The notes below the pieces were generated by a model. That model was not told the DNA's origin. It searched no databases and saw only the letters and a list, made by a program, of their open reading frames with translations. The position numbers were made by a program, and so were the translations under genes. Below, piece after piece: positions 1 through 6,153 of a DNA stretch of 8,388 bases. The number at the start of each line of letters is the position of its first letter. Within the stretch, counting starts at the first letter, position 1. Source of the stretch: Thermoflexales bacterium (GTDB lineage: Bacteria > Chloroflexota > Anaerolineae > J036 > Brachytrichaceae); NCBI GenBank assembly GCA_017998555.1, contig JAGOCU010000076.1:1-8388 (forward strand), written 5' to 3'.

Positions 1-1
1 C

Positions 2-853
2 GCGGTGCTGCGTGGGCGGGGGATTGCGGATGCCAGGGTCACGCGCGTGGCTTCTGAACACGGCGCGACCGACTTTGTCACGGGCAGCATCCCGGGCGAG
101 GGGAGCGGGCCGACCCTCGGCATCATTGGCCGCCTGGGCGGGATCGGGGCCCGCCCACATCAGATCGGCCTGGTATCGGACGGAGACGGCGCGCTGGTCG
201 CCCTGGCGGCTGCGCTCAAACTCGCCGATGCCGCGGCCCGCGGGGATGTCCTGCCCGGGCGGGTGCGCTTCGCCACCCACATCTGTCCAACGGCCCCAGT
301 GGTTCCCCACGACCCGGTCCCATTTATGGACGCCCCGGTGCCGATGGACGTCATGAACGCCCACGAAGTCCACCCGGAGATGGAGGCGATTCTCGCCGTC
401 GACACGACCCGTGGCAACCGGGTCATCAATCACCGCGGTTTCGCCATTTCTCCGACGGTCAAGGATGGTTACATTCTGCGGGTGAGCGAGGATTTGCTCA
501 ACCTGATGACCTGGACGACGGGCGCGCCGCCGGCGGTGCTGCCTCTCACCACCCAGGACATCACCCCGTATGGCAACGGCGTCTATCACGTCAACAGCAT
601 TCTGCAGCCCGCCACGGCGACGACGGCCCCGGTGGTGGGTGTCGCGCTCACTTCCGAGGCGGTGGTGCCCGGCTCAGCCAGCGGCGCGACGCAAGTCAAC
701 GACTGCGAGCAGGCCGCCCGCTTCTGTGTCGAAGTGGCCAAGGCTTTCACCCGCGGGCAGTGCCGCTTTTACGATCCTGACGAATATGCCCGGCTGCTGG
801 CCCGATATGGCTCGATGGCGCATCTGCGTGGGCCAGGAGCTGGCGATACATGA
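2..853 (+). CDS. DUF1177 family protein, 5'-truncated by the window edge
   Basis: The reading frame is open to the left edge, so the true start lies outside; the first in-window start-like codon (GTG at 5) is probably internal. I recognise the DUF1177 family from several conserved blocks, numbered from that GTG: TLGIIGRLGGIGARP (37-51), LVSDGDGALVALAAALKLAD (56-75), THICP and PHDPVPFM (91-108), HEVHPEM (120-126), DTTRGNRVINHRGFAISPTV (133-152), TTQDITPYGNG (182-192) and the C-terminal EQAARFCVEVAKAF. About 284 residues are visible; family members as I recall them run a little over 300, so only some N-terminal residues are missing. No signal peptide or membrane segment is visible. The function of the family is not established. 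Conserved His, Asp and Glu clusters would suit a metal-dependent enzyme, but that is speculation. It converges on the DUF58 operon and ends 40 bp before a large palindrome. Confidence 0.9.
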   Translation, partial: AVLRGRGIADARVTRVASEHGATDFVTGSIPGEGSGPTLGIIGRLGGIGARPHQIGLVSDGDGALVALAAALKLADAAARGDVLPGRVRFATHICPTAPVVPHDPVPFMDAPVPMDVMNAHEVHPEMEAILAVDTTRGNRVINHRGFAISPTVKDGYILRVSEDLLNLMTWTTGAPPAVLPLTTQDITPYGNGVYHVNSILQPATATTAPVVGVALTSEAVVPGSASGATQVNDCEQAARFCVEVAKAFTRGQCRFYDPDEYARLLARYGSMAHLRGPGAGDT

Positions 854-868
854 TTGCCTGTAATCCCG

Positions 869-886
869 CCTCTCGCTTTCGGGAGG
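869..886 (+). terminator. short hairpin 3' of the DUF1177 gene, possible weak terminator
   Basis: CCTCTCG (869-875) pairs with CGGGAGG (880-886) around a CTTT loop, giving seven pairs including one wobble. It begins 15 bases after the DUF1177 stop codon. No T-run follows on the + strand (next bases ACTCCTGG) or on the opposite strand, so it does not meet the canonical intrinsic-terminator pattern. Position is the main argument; it could be chance in GC-rich DNA. Confidence 0.25.
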
Positions 887-893
887 ACTCCTG

Positions 894-982
894 GAAGTGA
901 TCCTAGTAACATCCGGCGATCTCACAATCCCCGCGCGAAGCGCGGGGATTGTGAGATCGCCGGATGTTACTAGGATCACTTC
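894..982. repeat. perfect 43-bp-arm palindrome with a GAA loop between convergent genes
   Basis: The left arm (894-936) is the exact reverse complement of the right arm (940-982). I checked all 43 pairs base by base and found no mismatch or bulge. The three-base loop GAA is at 937-939. A wobble pair (893/983) and two more Watson-Crick pairs (892/984, 891/985) extend the foot. The apex 935-941 reads GCGAAGC. The element fills most of the gap between the DUF1177 gene and the DUF58 gene, and base 982 belongs to the DUF58 stop codon. As RNA it would form a very long hairpin at the 3' end of transcripts from either side. Neither strand has a T-run after the stem, so a standard intrinsic terminator is not supported, although a bidirectional terminator, mRNA stabiliser or RNase III substrate fits the location. 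Other readings are a small palindromic repeat element, or a palindrome perfected by template switching. Confidence 0.9.
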
Positions 983-2379
983 TAGATAGCGTGCCGTGCT
1001 TTGAGGTCCAAATAACGATTGACCACCGAGATCGAAAGGCGATCCGCCGGCACGTCAAGGGTCAGGACCCCGCTCTGCCGCAGCAACTCGATCGCCTGCA
1101 TTCGGCTGTCAAGAACGCGCTGGGCGGCGGCGATCCGGTGCAGCGCGCCGGCTGAGGTGGGTGGTTCCCGGGCAATCTGGAGGAGGGACGGATCACTCAG
1201 CGTGACCAACAACGTCAGATGGCGTTGCCGAAGCGGCGCCAGGCGCGTGACCAGGGTCTGGGCTGCCAATCCGCTTGCAAGATCCGTGAACACAACGATC
1301 AATGCCCTGCGGCGTTGCAGCGCGGCAACGTGCCCGAACGCACGGCTGTAGTCGCTCTCCACCGGGCGGGTCTGGACGGCATACAGCGCCGCCAGCATTC
1401 GATAGAATTGCGCCCGGCCAGAACGGGGCGCAATATGGGTGATGATGTTGTCGGCGAAGGCCAGCGCCCCTACTCTGTCTCCGCGCTGTCCCGCGACATA
1501 GCTCAACATCAAAGCGCTCTCAATCGCGGCGTCGATCTTCTGCAATTCGATCTGCCGCCCCATCGCGCCGGCGCGCACAATGTTGTTCTCGCAAGGCGCC
1601 TCCATCAGTCGTCCGCAGTCAATCAAAGTGAGAATGCTCTGACTGCGCTCGGTCTGAAGTTGCTGGACGGTGACCCGGCCGCGGCGGGCCGTCGCTCGCC
1701 AGTCAACGTGGCGCGCCTGATCGTCCGGCTGGTAATCGCGCAAGCTCTCGAACTCGCCTTCGCCCGAGGCCCTCGATCGGCGCAGGCCCAACTCCTGTGT
1801 GCGGCCCACGCGCGCCAGGGCGTCGTATTTGCGAATATCCGTCAGGTTCGGATAGACCTGGGCGGCGCCGTCAAGGGCAAAGGCGGCTTGGCGCCAAACC
1901 AGCTTTAGCGGCCCTTGCCAACGCAGCACGACCGCGCCAAATACGAAATGCCCGCGCCTCGGCGGTATTGCCCGATATGAAAGTTCAATCGTTGCGCCGG
2001 GCAGGAGGCGCGCCGGGCCGGCCGGCCTGCGGGCACTCTCGCCGTCTGGCCCGCGCGTGTCGCCCGCATCCAGAATCTGCCGGTCCACGACGAAGAGATC
2101 GGGGCATTCATCGCGGGCAATGAGGCGCGTTGGGCGCGCGCCATCGTATCGAATGCCGATTGCGATTGGGTTTTCCACGCCGAGCATGAGGGTTGCCTCA
2201 TGCTGCCGCGTCACCCGAAACGCCGTGCGTCGCGGCGCCAGAAATGTATCAAGCGCCAATGCCACGGCTGCCCCGATGGCGAGCGCGATGGCAAGGGTCA
2301 ATGCCGGCGGCCACACGGCGCTTGCCGCCAGCGCGATCGATGGCATGAGCAGCAGCCCCAGTGCGCTACGCGATAGCAT
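982..2379 (-). CDS. DUF58 domain protein (von Willebrand A-like), last gene of the MoxR operon
   Basis: A 465-residue protein. Two hydrophobic segments near the N-terminus (about 5-22 and 26-45) should anchor it in the cytoplasmic membrane. A beta-rich region follows (about 50-180), then the DUF58 signature: GEGEFESLRDYQPDDQARHVDW (206-227) with RATARRGRVTVQQ directly after. The vWA-like fold continues with LTLIDCGRLM (250-259) and IVVFTDLASG (361-370). DUF58 proteins are encoded next to MoxR ATPases and are thought to act as their partners. Here the usual MIDAS motif DxSxS reads D254-C-G-R-L, so both metal-binding serines are absent although D366 of the later loop remains; metal binding is doubtful. 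The ATG at 2379 lies 24 nt after the MoxR stop with no clear Shine-Dalgarno sequence. The next ATG (codon 12) has no better site, so I kept the first. The TAG stop (982-984) sits at the foot of the palindrome. Confidence 0.92.
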   Translation of the reverse strand: MLSRSALGLLLMPSIALAASAVWPPALTLAIALAIGAAVALALDTFLAPRRTAFRVTRQHEATLMLGVENPIAIGIRYDGARPTRLIARDECPDLFVVDRQILDAGDTRGPDGESARRPAGPARLLPGATIELSYRAIPPRRGHFVFGAVVLRWQGPLKLVWRQAAFALDGAAQVYPNLTDIRKYDALARVGRTQELGLRRSRASGEGEFESLRDYQPDDQARHVDWRATARRGRVTVQQLQTERSQSILTLIDCGRLMEAPCENNIVRAGAMGRQIELQKIDAAIESALMLSYVAGQRGDRVGALAFADNIITHIAPRSGRAQFYRMLAALYAVQTRPVESDYSRAFGHVAALQRRRALIVVFTDLASGLAAQTLVTRLAPLRQRHLTLLVTLSDPSLLQIAREPPTSAGALHRIAAAQRVLDSRMQAIELLRQSGVLTLDVPADRLSISVVNRYLDLKARHAI

Positions 2380-2403
2380 GACTTGATGGAAACGATAGGG
2401 GGA

Positions 2404-3351
2404 TCATCGCGGCACTTCGACCTTCGCCAGAATGCGACGCACGACGACATCGGCGGTGAGGCCCTCGATCTCCGCCTCCGGCTTCATCATGATCCGATGC
2501 CGGAGCGCCGGAAGCGCAAGCGACTTCACGTCGTCGGGTACCACGTAGTCGCGGCCCTGCATGGCCGCCGACGTCTTTGACGCTTTGAGCAGGGCGATCG
2601 AGGCGCGCGGGCTCGCGCCAAGAATCAGGTCGGCGGACTTGCGCGTGGCGTGGGCAATTCGCGCCATGTAGTCGAGGATGCCTCCGTCCACGCGAACGGC
2701 GTCAATCTCCACGCGCAATTCGACAAGAATCTCTGGTGAGAGAACAGGCTGAAGCCCCGCTGCCACAAGATCGTTTGGGTCGAAACCGGCGTCGATCTTG
2801 CTCAGCATGGTGACTTCCTCATCCAGCGACGGGTAACTGACGACGGTCTTGAATAGGAACCGATCGAGTTGCGCTTCGGGAAGCGGATAGGTGCCTTCAT
2901 AGTCCACCGGGTTCTGCGTCGCGAGGACCATGAAGGGTTCCGGCAAAGGAAGACGCTCGCCCTCAATTGTTACCTGCCGCTCGGCCATCGCTTCAAGGAG
3001 GGCAGATTGCGTCTTGGCCGGGGCGCGGTTCACCTCATCCGCAAGCAGCAGGCTGGTAAACACTGGCCCCCGCCGCGTATAGAACCGGCCGGTCTGCCCG
3101 TCGAAGACCTGGCTGCCGACGATGTCAGAGGGCATGAGGTCCGGGGTGAACTGGACCCGTTTGAAGGGCGCTTGAATGAGATGCGATAAGGTTTTTGCGG
3201 CCAGGGTCTTGGCCACGCCGGGAACGCCTTCGAGGAGAACATGGCCCCTCGCCAGGAGAGCAATCAGCATCTGCTCAAAAACCTCGGTCTGGCCGATGAT
3301 GATCTTTCCGGCCTCACGCTTTAGTTGTTCTGCTGCTTCCTGTACTTTCAT
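2404..3351 (-). CDS. MoxR family AAA+ ATPase
   Basis: A 315-residue soluble protein with every hallmark of the family: Walker A GVPGVAKT (42-49), Walker B LLLADEVN (101-108, acidic pair D105-E106), sensor 1 ATQNP (144-148), the LDRF block with R164 (162-165), and sensor 2 GASPRAS (245-251). The length is typical of a complete MoxR. MoxR ATPases form ring-shaped chaperone-like machines that act with vWA-domain partners to mature or remodel protein complexes; the DUF58 gene directly downstream is the obvious partner. No membrane segment is seen, so it should be cytoplasmic and probably recruited to the membrane by its neighbours. It starts 8 nt after the DUF4350 stop; only a weak GAGA lies upstream of the ATG, which suggests translation depends partly on upstream ribosomes. 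The specific substrate is unknown. Confidence 0.96.
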   Translation of the reverse strand: MKVQEAAEQLKREAGKIIIGQTEVFEQMLIALLARGHVLLEGVPGVAKTLAAKTLSHLIQAPFKRVQFTPDLMPSDIVGSQVFDGQTGRFYTRRGPVFTSLLLADEVNRAPAKTQSALLEAMAERQVTIEGERLPLPEPFMVLATQNPVDYEGTYPLPEAQLDRFLFKTVVSYPSLDEEVTMLSKIDAGFDPNDLVAAGLQPVLSPEILVELRVEIDAVRVDGGILDYMARIAHATRKSADLILGASPRASIALLKASKTSAAMQGRDYVVPDDVKSLALPALRHRIMMKPEAEIEGLTADVVVRRILAKVEVPR

Positions 3352-3359
3352 GTTTTGTC

Positions 3360-4685
3360 TCAGCGATAACGTTCGATGATCTGGTTGACTTCGGCTGCCA
3401 GCGCAGGCAGTGATTCGGGGCGCGGCGATGGCGCCTGCAGCGCATCTATCAGGCTGGTGAGCGGCCCGGGGTCGATATCCGGTCGCGCCGCTGCGACTTG
3501 AGCGGCAAAACCAGCATCTGACGCATTGTGATCGATGCCCAATGGCGATCCGAGCGCGCGTTCTAGTCGCCGCAGCAGGTGCTCCTGGACATCTGCGCCG
3601 TGCCCGGCACGTTCGTGCAGACTGGCGATCGCCACCACATACTCCCCGCCGTTGCGCGGGCGAATGTCGCGGGCAAGCGGCAACTCCCGGCCCAGCCGCC
3701 GCCCGTTGGCTGCCGTATAGACCATCAAGGTGAACAGCGCGAGCAGGATCGCAGCCCCCCAGGGCGTCGAGAACAGCGGCATGTCGTCCAGGTTGAGACT
3801 GAAGTCAGGGGGTCGGAGCCGCGGACTGGTCGTCGGCAATCGATCAGACGATCCATACCCGGGCGCAGGCGCAGGCACTGCCTGGCGGTATGGCGGCGAC
3901 CCGCTCTCCTGTGCGCCTTGGCGCAGACCGCCGGTCGCAAAATCCGATCTGTCCTCAATGAATACGCCTGGCTGCGCGAAGGGGTGGTACTCATCAAAGA
4001 CCACCACGCTGCCGGTCGGCGCGTCTCCCAACAGCGAACGCGCCACCCGCGCGTCATTGCCATCGGCCAGTATGGCGTTGGTGAGAATGCACGGCGCGGT
4101 CAGCGCGACGACGCGGCCTTTGCCATGCCCCAGGCTGACGGCGGTCGTGTTTCCCACCACCGAAAGCAGGATCTCCGGTCCGACCGCGCGTCCCCCGGCC
4201 AATGGCTCGACGTATCCGAAGGCCTCGCATCGTATGGTCGCGGGCTGGGTAATGCCGGCAACTGGCCGGACAATGGTATGTGGGCTGGTCCAGGTGACCA
4301 CCTCGGTGGAGCGCACGCCAAAGGCGTTGTCGAGGGCAAGCATCTTGGCTCGCGAAGAATAAATCAGCGTGCCGCCGTCCCATACGAAGCGCTCGACCAG
4401 ATCGGCATCCCGGCGCGAGATTTCGCGGGCAGGTGACATCATGATCAGGACGCGCGTATCAGGTGGCAGCTCGAATTCCGATGTCAGGTCGACCCGCTCG
4501 ACGCGTTGCGGGCTGAAGCCGATCTCCTTCAGCCATTTGCCAAACGCAAACAAACCGTTCGGGCCGCGATCGTAGCTGTTTGTCGGATGCGCCTGCAATA
4601 CCTGATACGGCGTGGCCGCCACGAGCGCCGCGCATGACAACGCCAGCATGGCGCGCGCGATCGGCTTCAGGCGCTGTCCGCTCAC
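3360..4685 (-). CDS. DUF4350 domain membrane protein
   Basis: A 441-residue protein when started at GTG 4685. That start is chosen because GTG overlaps the preceding TGA as GTGA and has GGAGG seven bases upstream; the frame stays open further upstream to 4802, but inside the DUF4129 gene. One N-terminal membrane segment (about 10-30) is followed by the DUF4350 domain: NSYDRGPNGLFAFGKWLKE (36-54), a Rossmann-like RVLIMMSP (78-85), LTAPCILTNAILADGNDARVA (195-215) and VVVFDEYHPF (227-236). A Pro/Gly/Ser-rich stretch (about 236-300) leads to a second membrane helix (about 309-325). A cytoplasmic tail (about 326-441) contains EYVVAIASLHERAGHGADVQEHLLRRLE. The central domain is therefore predicted to be outside the cytoplasm. 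DUF4350 genes commonly accompany MoxR and DUF4129; biochemical function is unknown. The downstream MoxR gene begins 8 nt after the stop. Confidence 0.88.
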   Translation of the reverse strand: MSGQRLKPIARAMLALSCAALVAATPYQVLQAHPTNSYDRGPNGLFAFGKWLKEIGFSPQRVERVDLTSEFELPPDTRVLIMMSPAREISRRDADLVERFVWDGGTLIYSSRAKMLALDNAFGVRSTEVVTWTSPHTIVRPVAGITQPATIRCEAFGYVEPLAGGRAVGPEILLSVVGNTTAVSLGHGKGRVVALTAPCILTNAILADGNDARVARSLLGDAPTGSVVVFDEYHPFAQPGVFIEDRSDFATGGLRQGAQESGSPPYRQAVPAPAPGYGSSDRLPTTSPRLRPPDFSLNLDDMPLFSTPWGAAILLALFTLMVYTAANGRRLGRELPLARDIRPRNGGEYVVAIASLHERAGHGADVQEHLLRRLERALGSPLGIDHNASDAGFAAQVAAARPDIDPGPLTSLIDALQAPSPRPESLPALAAEVNQIIERYR

Positions 4686-5317
4686 TGCAGAACCTCCGGG
4701 CGGGGCGGCCCATCGTCTTGCCGGCTCAGCCGCTGGGCATCCTCGATCCGTCCCCGGAAAGCCTCGAACGCCTCCTTCGATAGGCTTTGTCGCCCGTACC
4801 AAACGGGCTCATACGCGTCCACCACAGGTCGCAGCGCTTCGGCAAGCCGCGGTCGCGGCCGAAGCGCGCCGACGATTTCGCGATGCGTGAGCGCAGGGTC
4901 ACCGGGCGCGAGGCCGTGGCTCTCCAGCAGCGTCAGGGTCGCCAGAAGGAGTTCCCGCATGGCGACGCGCATGTCATTGGCGTCGGCAGCCCGCGTGGCC
5001 AGCGCGAGCGCACGGTCGGTTTTGGCGCTGTCTGGGACCTTCGTGCGTCCCTGGCACCGCTGCGCGCGCCGCGCGCGGATTGTCTGGAATGCGACCACGG
5101 CAATCACGATCACGGTGATGGCCAGCAGCACGATCAACAGCGCCTGCGACACGTCGGTCAAAGTTTGCAGGCCGGCCGCCAGATCATTTGGGGCAGCCGC
5201 CGGCGCTCGGGTCGGAAGCGGCGCGCGGGTCGCGATCGGCGCCGGAGTCGCGGTTGCGGTCACCGCAAGATTCGCCAGGATGCGGCGGAGGGCTTCAAGC
5301 TCTTCTTCGGGCGTCAC
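4682..5317 (-). CDS. DUF4129 domain protein, single-pass membrane anchor
   Basis: A 211-residue protein from GTG 5317. The frame is open to 5599, but the GTG overlaps the upstream gene's stop as GTGA and has GGGGA seven bases upstream, so the shorter form is preferred. Residues 1-19 are a short helix-like head. Residues 20-43 are a Thr/Ala/Pro-rich linker (TPAPIATRAPLPTRAP). One strong membrane helix spans about 59-80 and is followed by basic RARRAQR. The C-terminal DUF4129 domain (about 98-197) shows AMRELLLATLTLLESHGL, ALTHREIVGALRP and YEPVWYGRQSLSKEAFEAF, matching the family pattern of a short helical domain ending in a Tyr-x-x-x-x-Tyr-Gly block. In many proteins this domain follows a transglutaminase core; here it stands alone, with the N-terminus probably outside the cell and the DUF4129 domain cytoplasmic. 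Its role in the MoxR cluster is unknown. Confidence 0.85.
   Translation of the reverse strand: MTPEEELEALRRILANLAVTATATPAPIATRAPLPTRAPAAAPNDLAAGLQTLTDVSQALLIVLLAITVIVIAVVAFQTIRARRAQRCQGRTKVPDSAKTDRALALATRAADANDMRVAMRELLLATLTLLESHGLAPGDPALTHREIVGALRPRPRLAEALRPVVDAYEPVWYGRQSLSKEAFEAFRGRIEDAQRLSRQDDGPPRPEVLQ
4693..4697 (-). promoter_or_regulatory. Shine-Dalgarno site that fixes the DUF4350 start
   Basis: On the - strand GGAGG (4697 down to 4693) precedes GTG 4685 by seven bases. The site lies within the DUF4129 coding region. Together with the GTGA overlap it selects the GTG at 4685 over the longer open frame reaching 4802. Confidence 0.75.
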
Positions 5318-6153
5318 AGCGCGTTCCCCATTGCCAGATCGATGTCGAGCGCTTCGCGCCGGGCGCGCAACTCCAGGTAGGCCAGCGTGCGGGCGCAGGG
5401 TGTCCAGCCCGTCAGAAGAACAGACGTGAGGACAAATGCGATCACGCTTGCGACGACCGCCAGGTCTGCGCCTGGCGTGACGAAGAGGGTCGCCAGACCT
5501 AGTGCCGATGCGCCCGAGTAATGAACCGCCGCCATCAGCACGAGTGTCCACAACGCCACGCCGCTCTGTCTGCCAACCGAGCCGGAGCAAAGCTGCCAAC
5601 TGCGTCCCAACGCGGCCCGAAATGGATACTCCTCGAGCATCACCACTTCAGGCACGAAGCGTAAGCGCACGCTGATCATTGGCAACGTCGCGATCCAAAG
5701 CAGCGTGCCGATGCAGGGCACCAGATTGACCGCCAGGAGCGCGATGTTGATCGCTGACACAAGCGTTGTGGCGCCAATCAATGTCAGCGCGTGCCGGCCG
5801 GCGCGTCGAAAGGCCTCGATCGGACTGAGTGTCAGACCCTGCGCTGAAGCGGCGACCAGGTGAATGGCGGCGGCGTTTGCGGGAGCATGAAGAGGCGCAA
5901 GCGCCAGGCACAGCAGGAAACGCGCCCAATGCGCCGTAATGACGGGAGCCAAATCGCTCGCGATCGCTTCCACGCCACCGGCCGGGATCTGCGCGAGCGC
6001 GGGTAACACGATCAAGGTCTGGATCACGGCGACGGGAAAACCTCCCATCAGATAGACCACCATGAGCCGGGGCCATAGGCTGCGCAATAGCCCAAGCGGC
6101 AAATCGAGCAGCTCGCCCGTCGTGAGCGGTCTGATATAGCGCGGCGTCATCAT
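5314..6153 (-). CDS. six-helix membrane protein (GPDPase_memb-like)
   Basis: A 279-residue integral membrane protein with about six hydrophobic helices (roughly 24-50, 76-104, 120-145, 147-165, 197-222, 230-252). It opens with RPLTTGELLDLPLGLLRSLWPRL, has a middle motif VPEVVMLEEYPFRAALGRSWQL (167-188), and ends TLAYLELRARREALDIDL. These three blocks match the family often annotated as the membrane domain of glycerophosphoryl diester phosphodiesterase, in which a tail of the form YxxLRxRRE(G/A)xD is characteristic. No phosphodiesterase catalytic domain is present, so that label describes the fold, not an activity. ATG 6153 overlaps the SpoIIM TGA as ATGA and has GGAG eight bases upstream; a second ATG follows immediately (6150) and could be used instead. 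Its TGA overlaps the DUF4129 start. Probably a scaffold or channel-like partner of the MoxR set; no enzymatic role can be inferred. Confidence 0.85.
   Translation of the reverse strand: MMTPRYIRPLTTGELLDLPLGLLRSLWPRLMVVYLMGGFPVAVIQTLIVLPALAQIPAGGVEAIASDLAPVITAHWARFLLCLALAPLHAPANAAAIHLVAASAQGLTLSPIEAFRRAGRHALTLIGATTLVSAINIALLAVNLVPCIGTLLWIATLPMISVRLRFVPEVVMLEEYPFRAALGRSWQLCSGSVGRQSGVALWTLVLMAAVHYSGASALGLATLFVTPGADLAVVASVIAFVLTSVLLTGWTPCARTLAYLELRARREALDIDLAMGNAL

Noticed and set aside
894..982. Palindrome as a protelomerase (hairpin telomere) site
   Set aside because: Size and symmetry are similar to such sites, but the flanks carry unrelated genes, no phage-like gene is nearby and no resolvase is present. 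Nothing beyond symmetry supports it.
894..982. Palindrome as a fold-back assembly chimera
   Set aside because: A fold-back would duplicate the flanking sequence in inverted orientation for a long distance; here symmetry stops at the arm ends and the two sides carry different intact genes. A shorter library artefact cannot be excluded without reads.
894..982. Palindrome as a CRISPR repeat or insertion-sequence end pair
   Set aside because: There is only one copy, no spacing pattern, no cas gene or transposase, and only 3 bases between the arms, so nothing lies between them.
964..1155. 63-codon + strand frame starting inside the palindrome
   Set aside because: Antisense to the DUF58 C-terminus, no Shine-Dalgarno site, no family resemblance.
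1219..1908. 229-codon open frame on the + strand opposite the DUF58 gene
   Set aside because: It lies wholly antisense to well-supported DUF58 codons, has low-complexity Arg/Ala-rich composition and no recognisable domain; long antisense frames are expected in GC-rich coding DNA.
3579..4436. 285-codon open frame on the + strand opposite the DUF4350 gene
   Set aside because: Same reasoning: an Arg/Gly-rich shadow of a conserved gene with no motif of its own.
4686..4802. 39-codon N-terminal extension of the DUF4350 gene
   Set aside because: It lies inside the conserved DUF4129 C-terminus; GTG 4685 has GGAGG at ideal spacing and leads directly into an N-terminal membrane helix.
5318..5599. 94-codon N-terminal extension of the DUF4129 gene
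   Set aside because: It overlaps conserved codons of the upstream membrane protein, and its sequence is Arg/Gly-rich with no structure; the GTGA overlap at 5314-5317 marks a better start.
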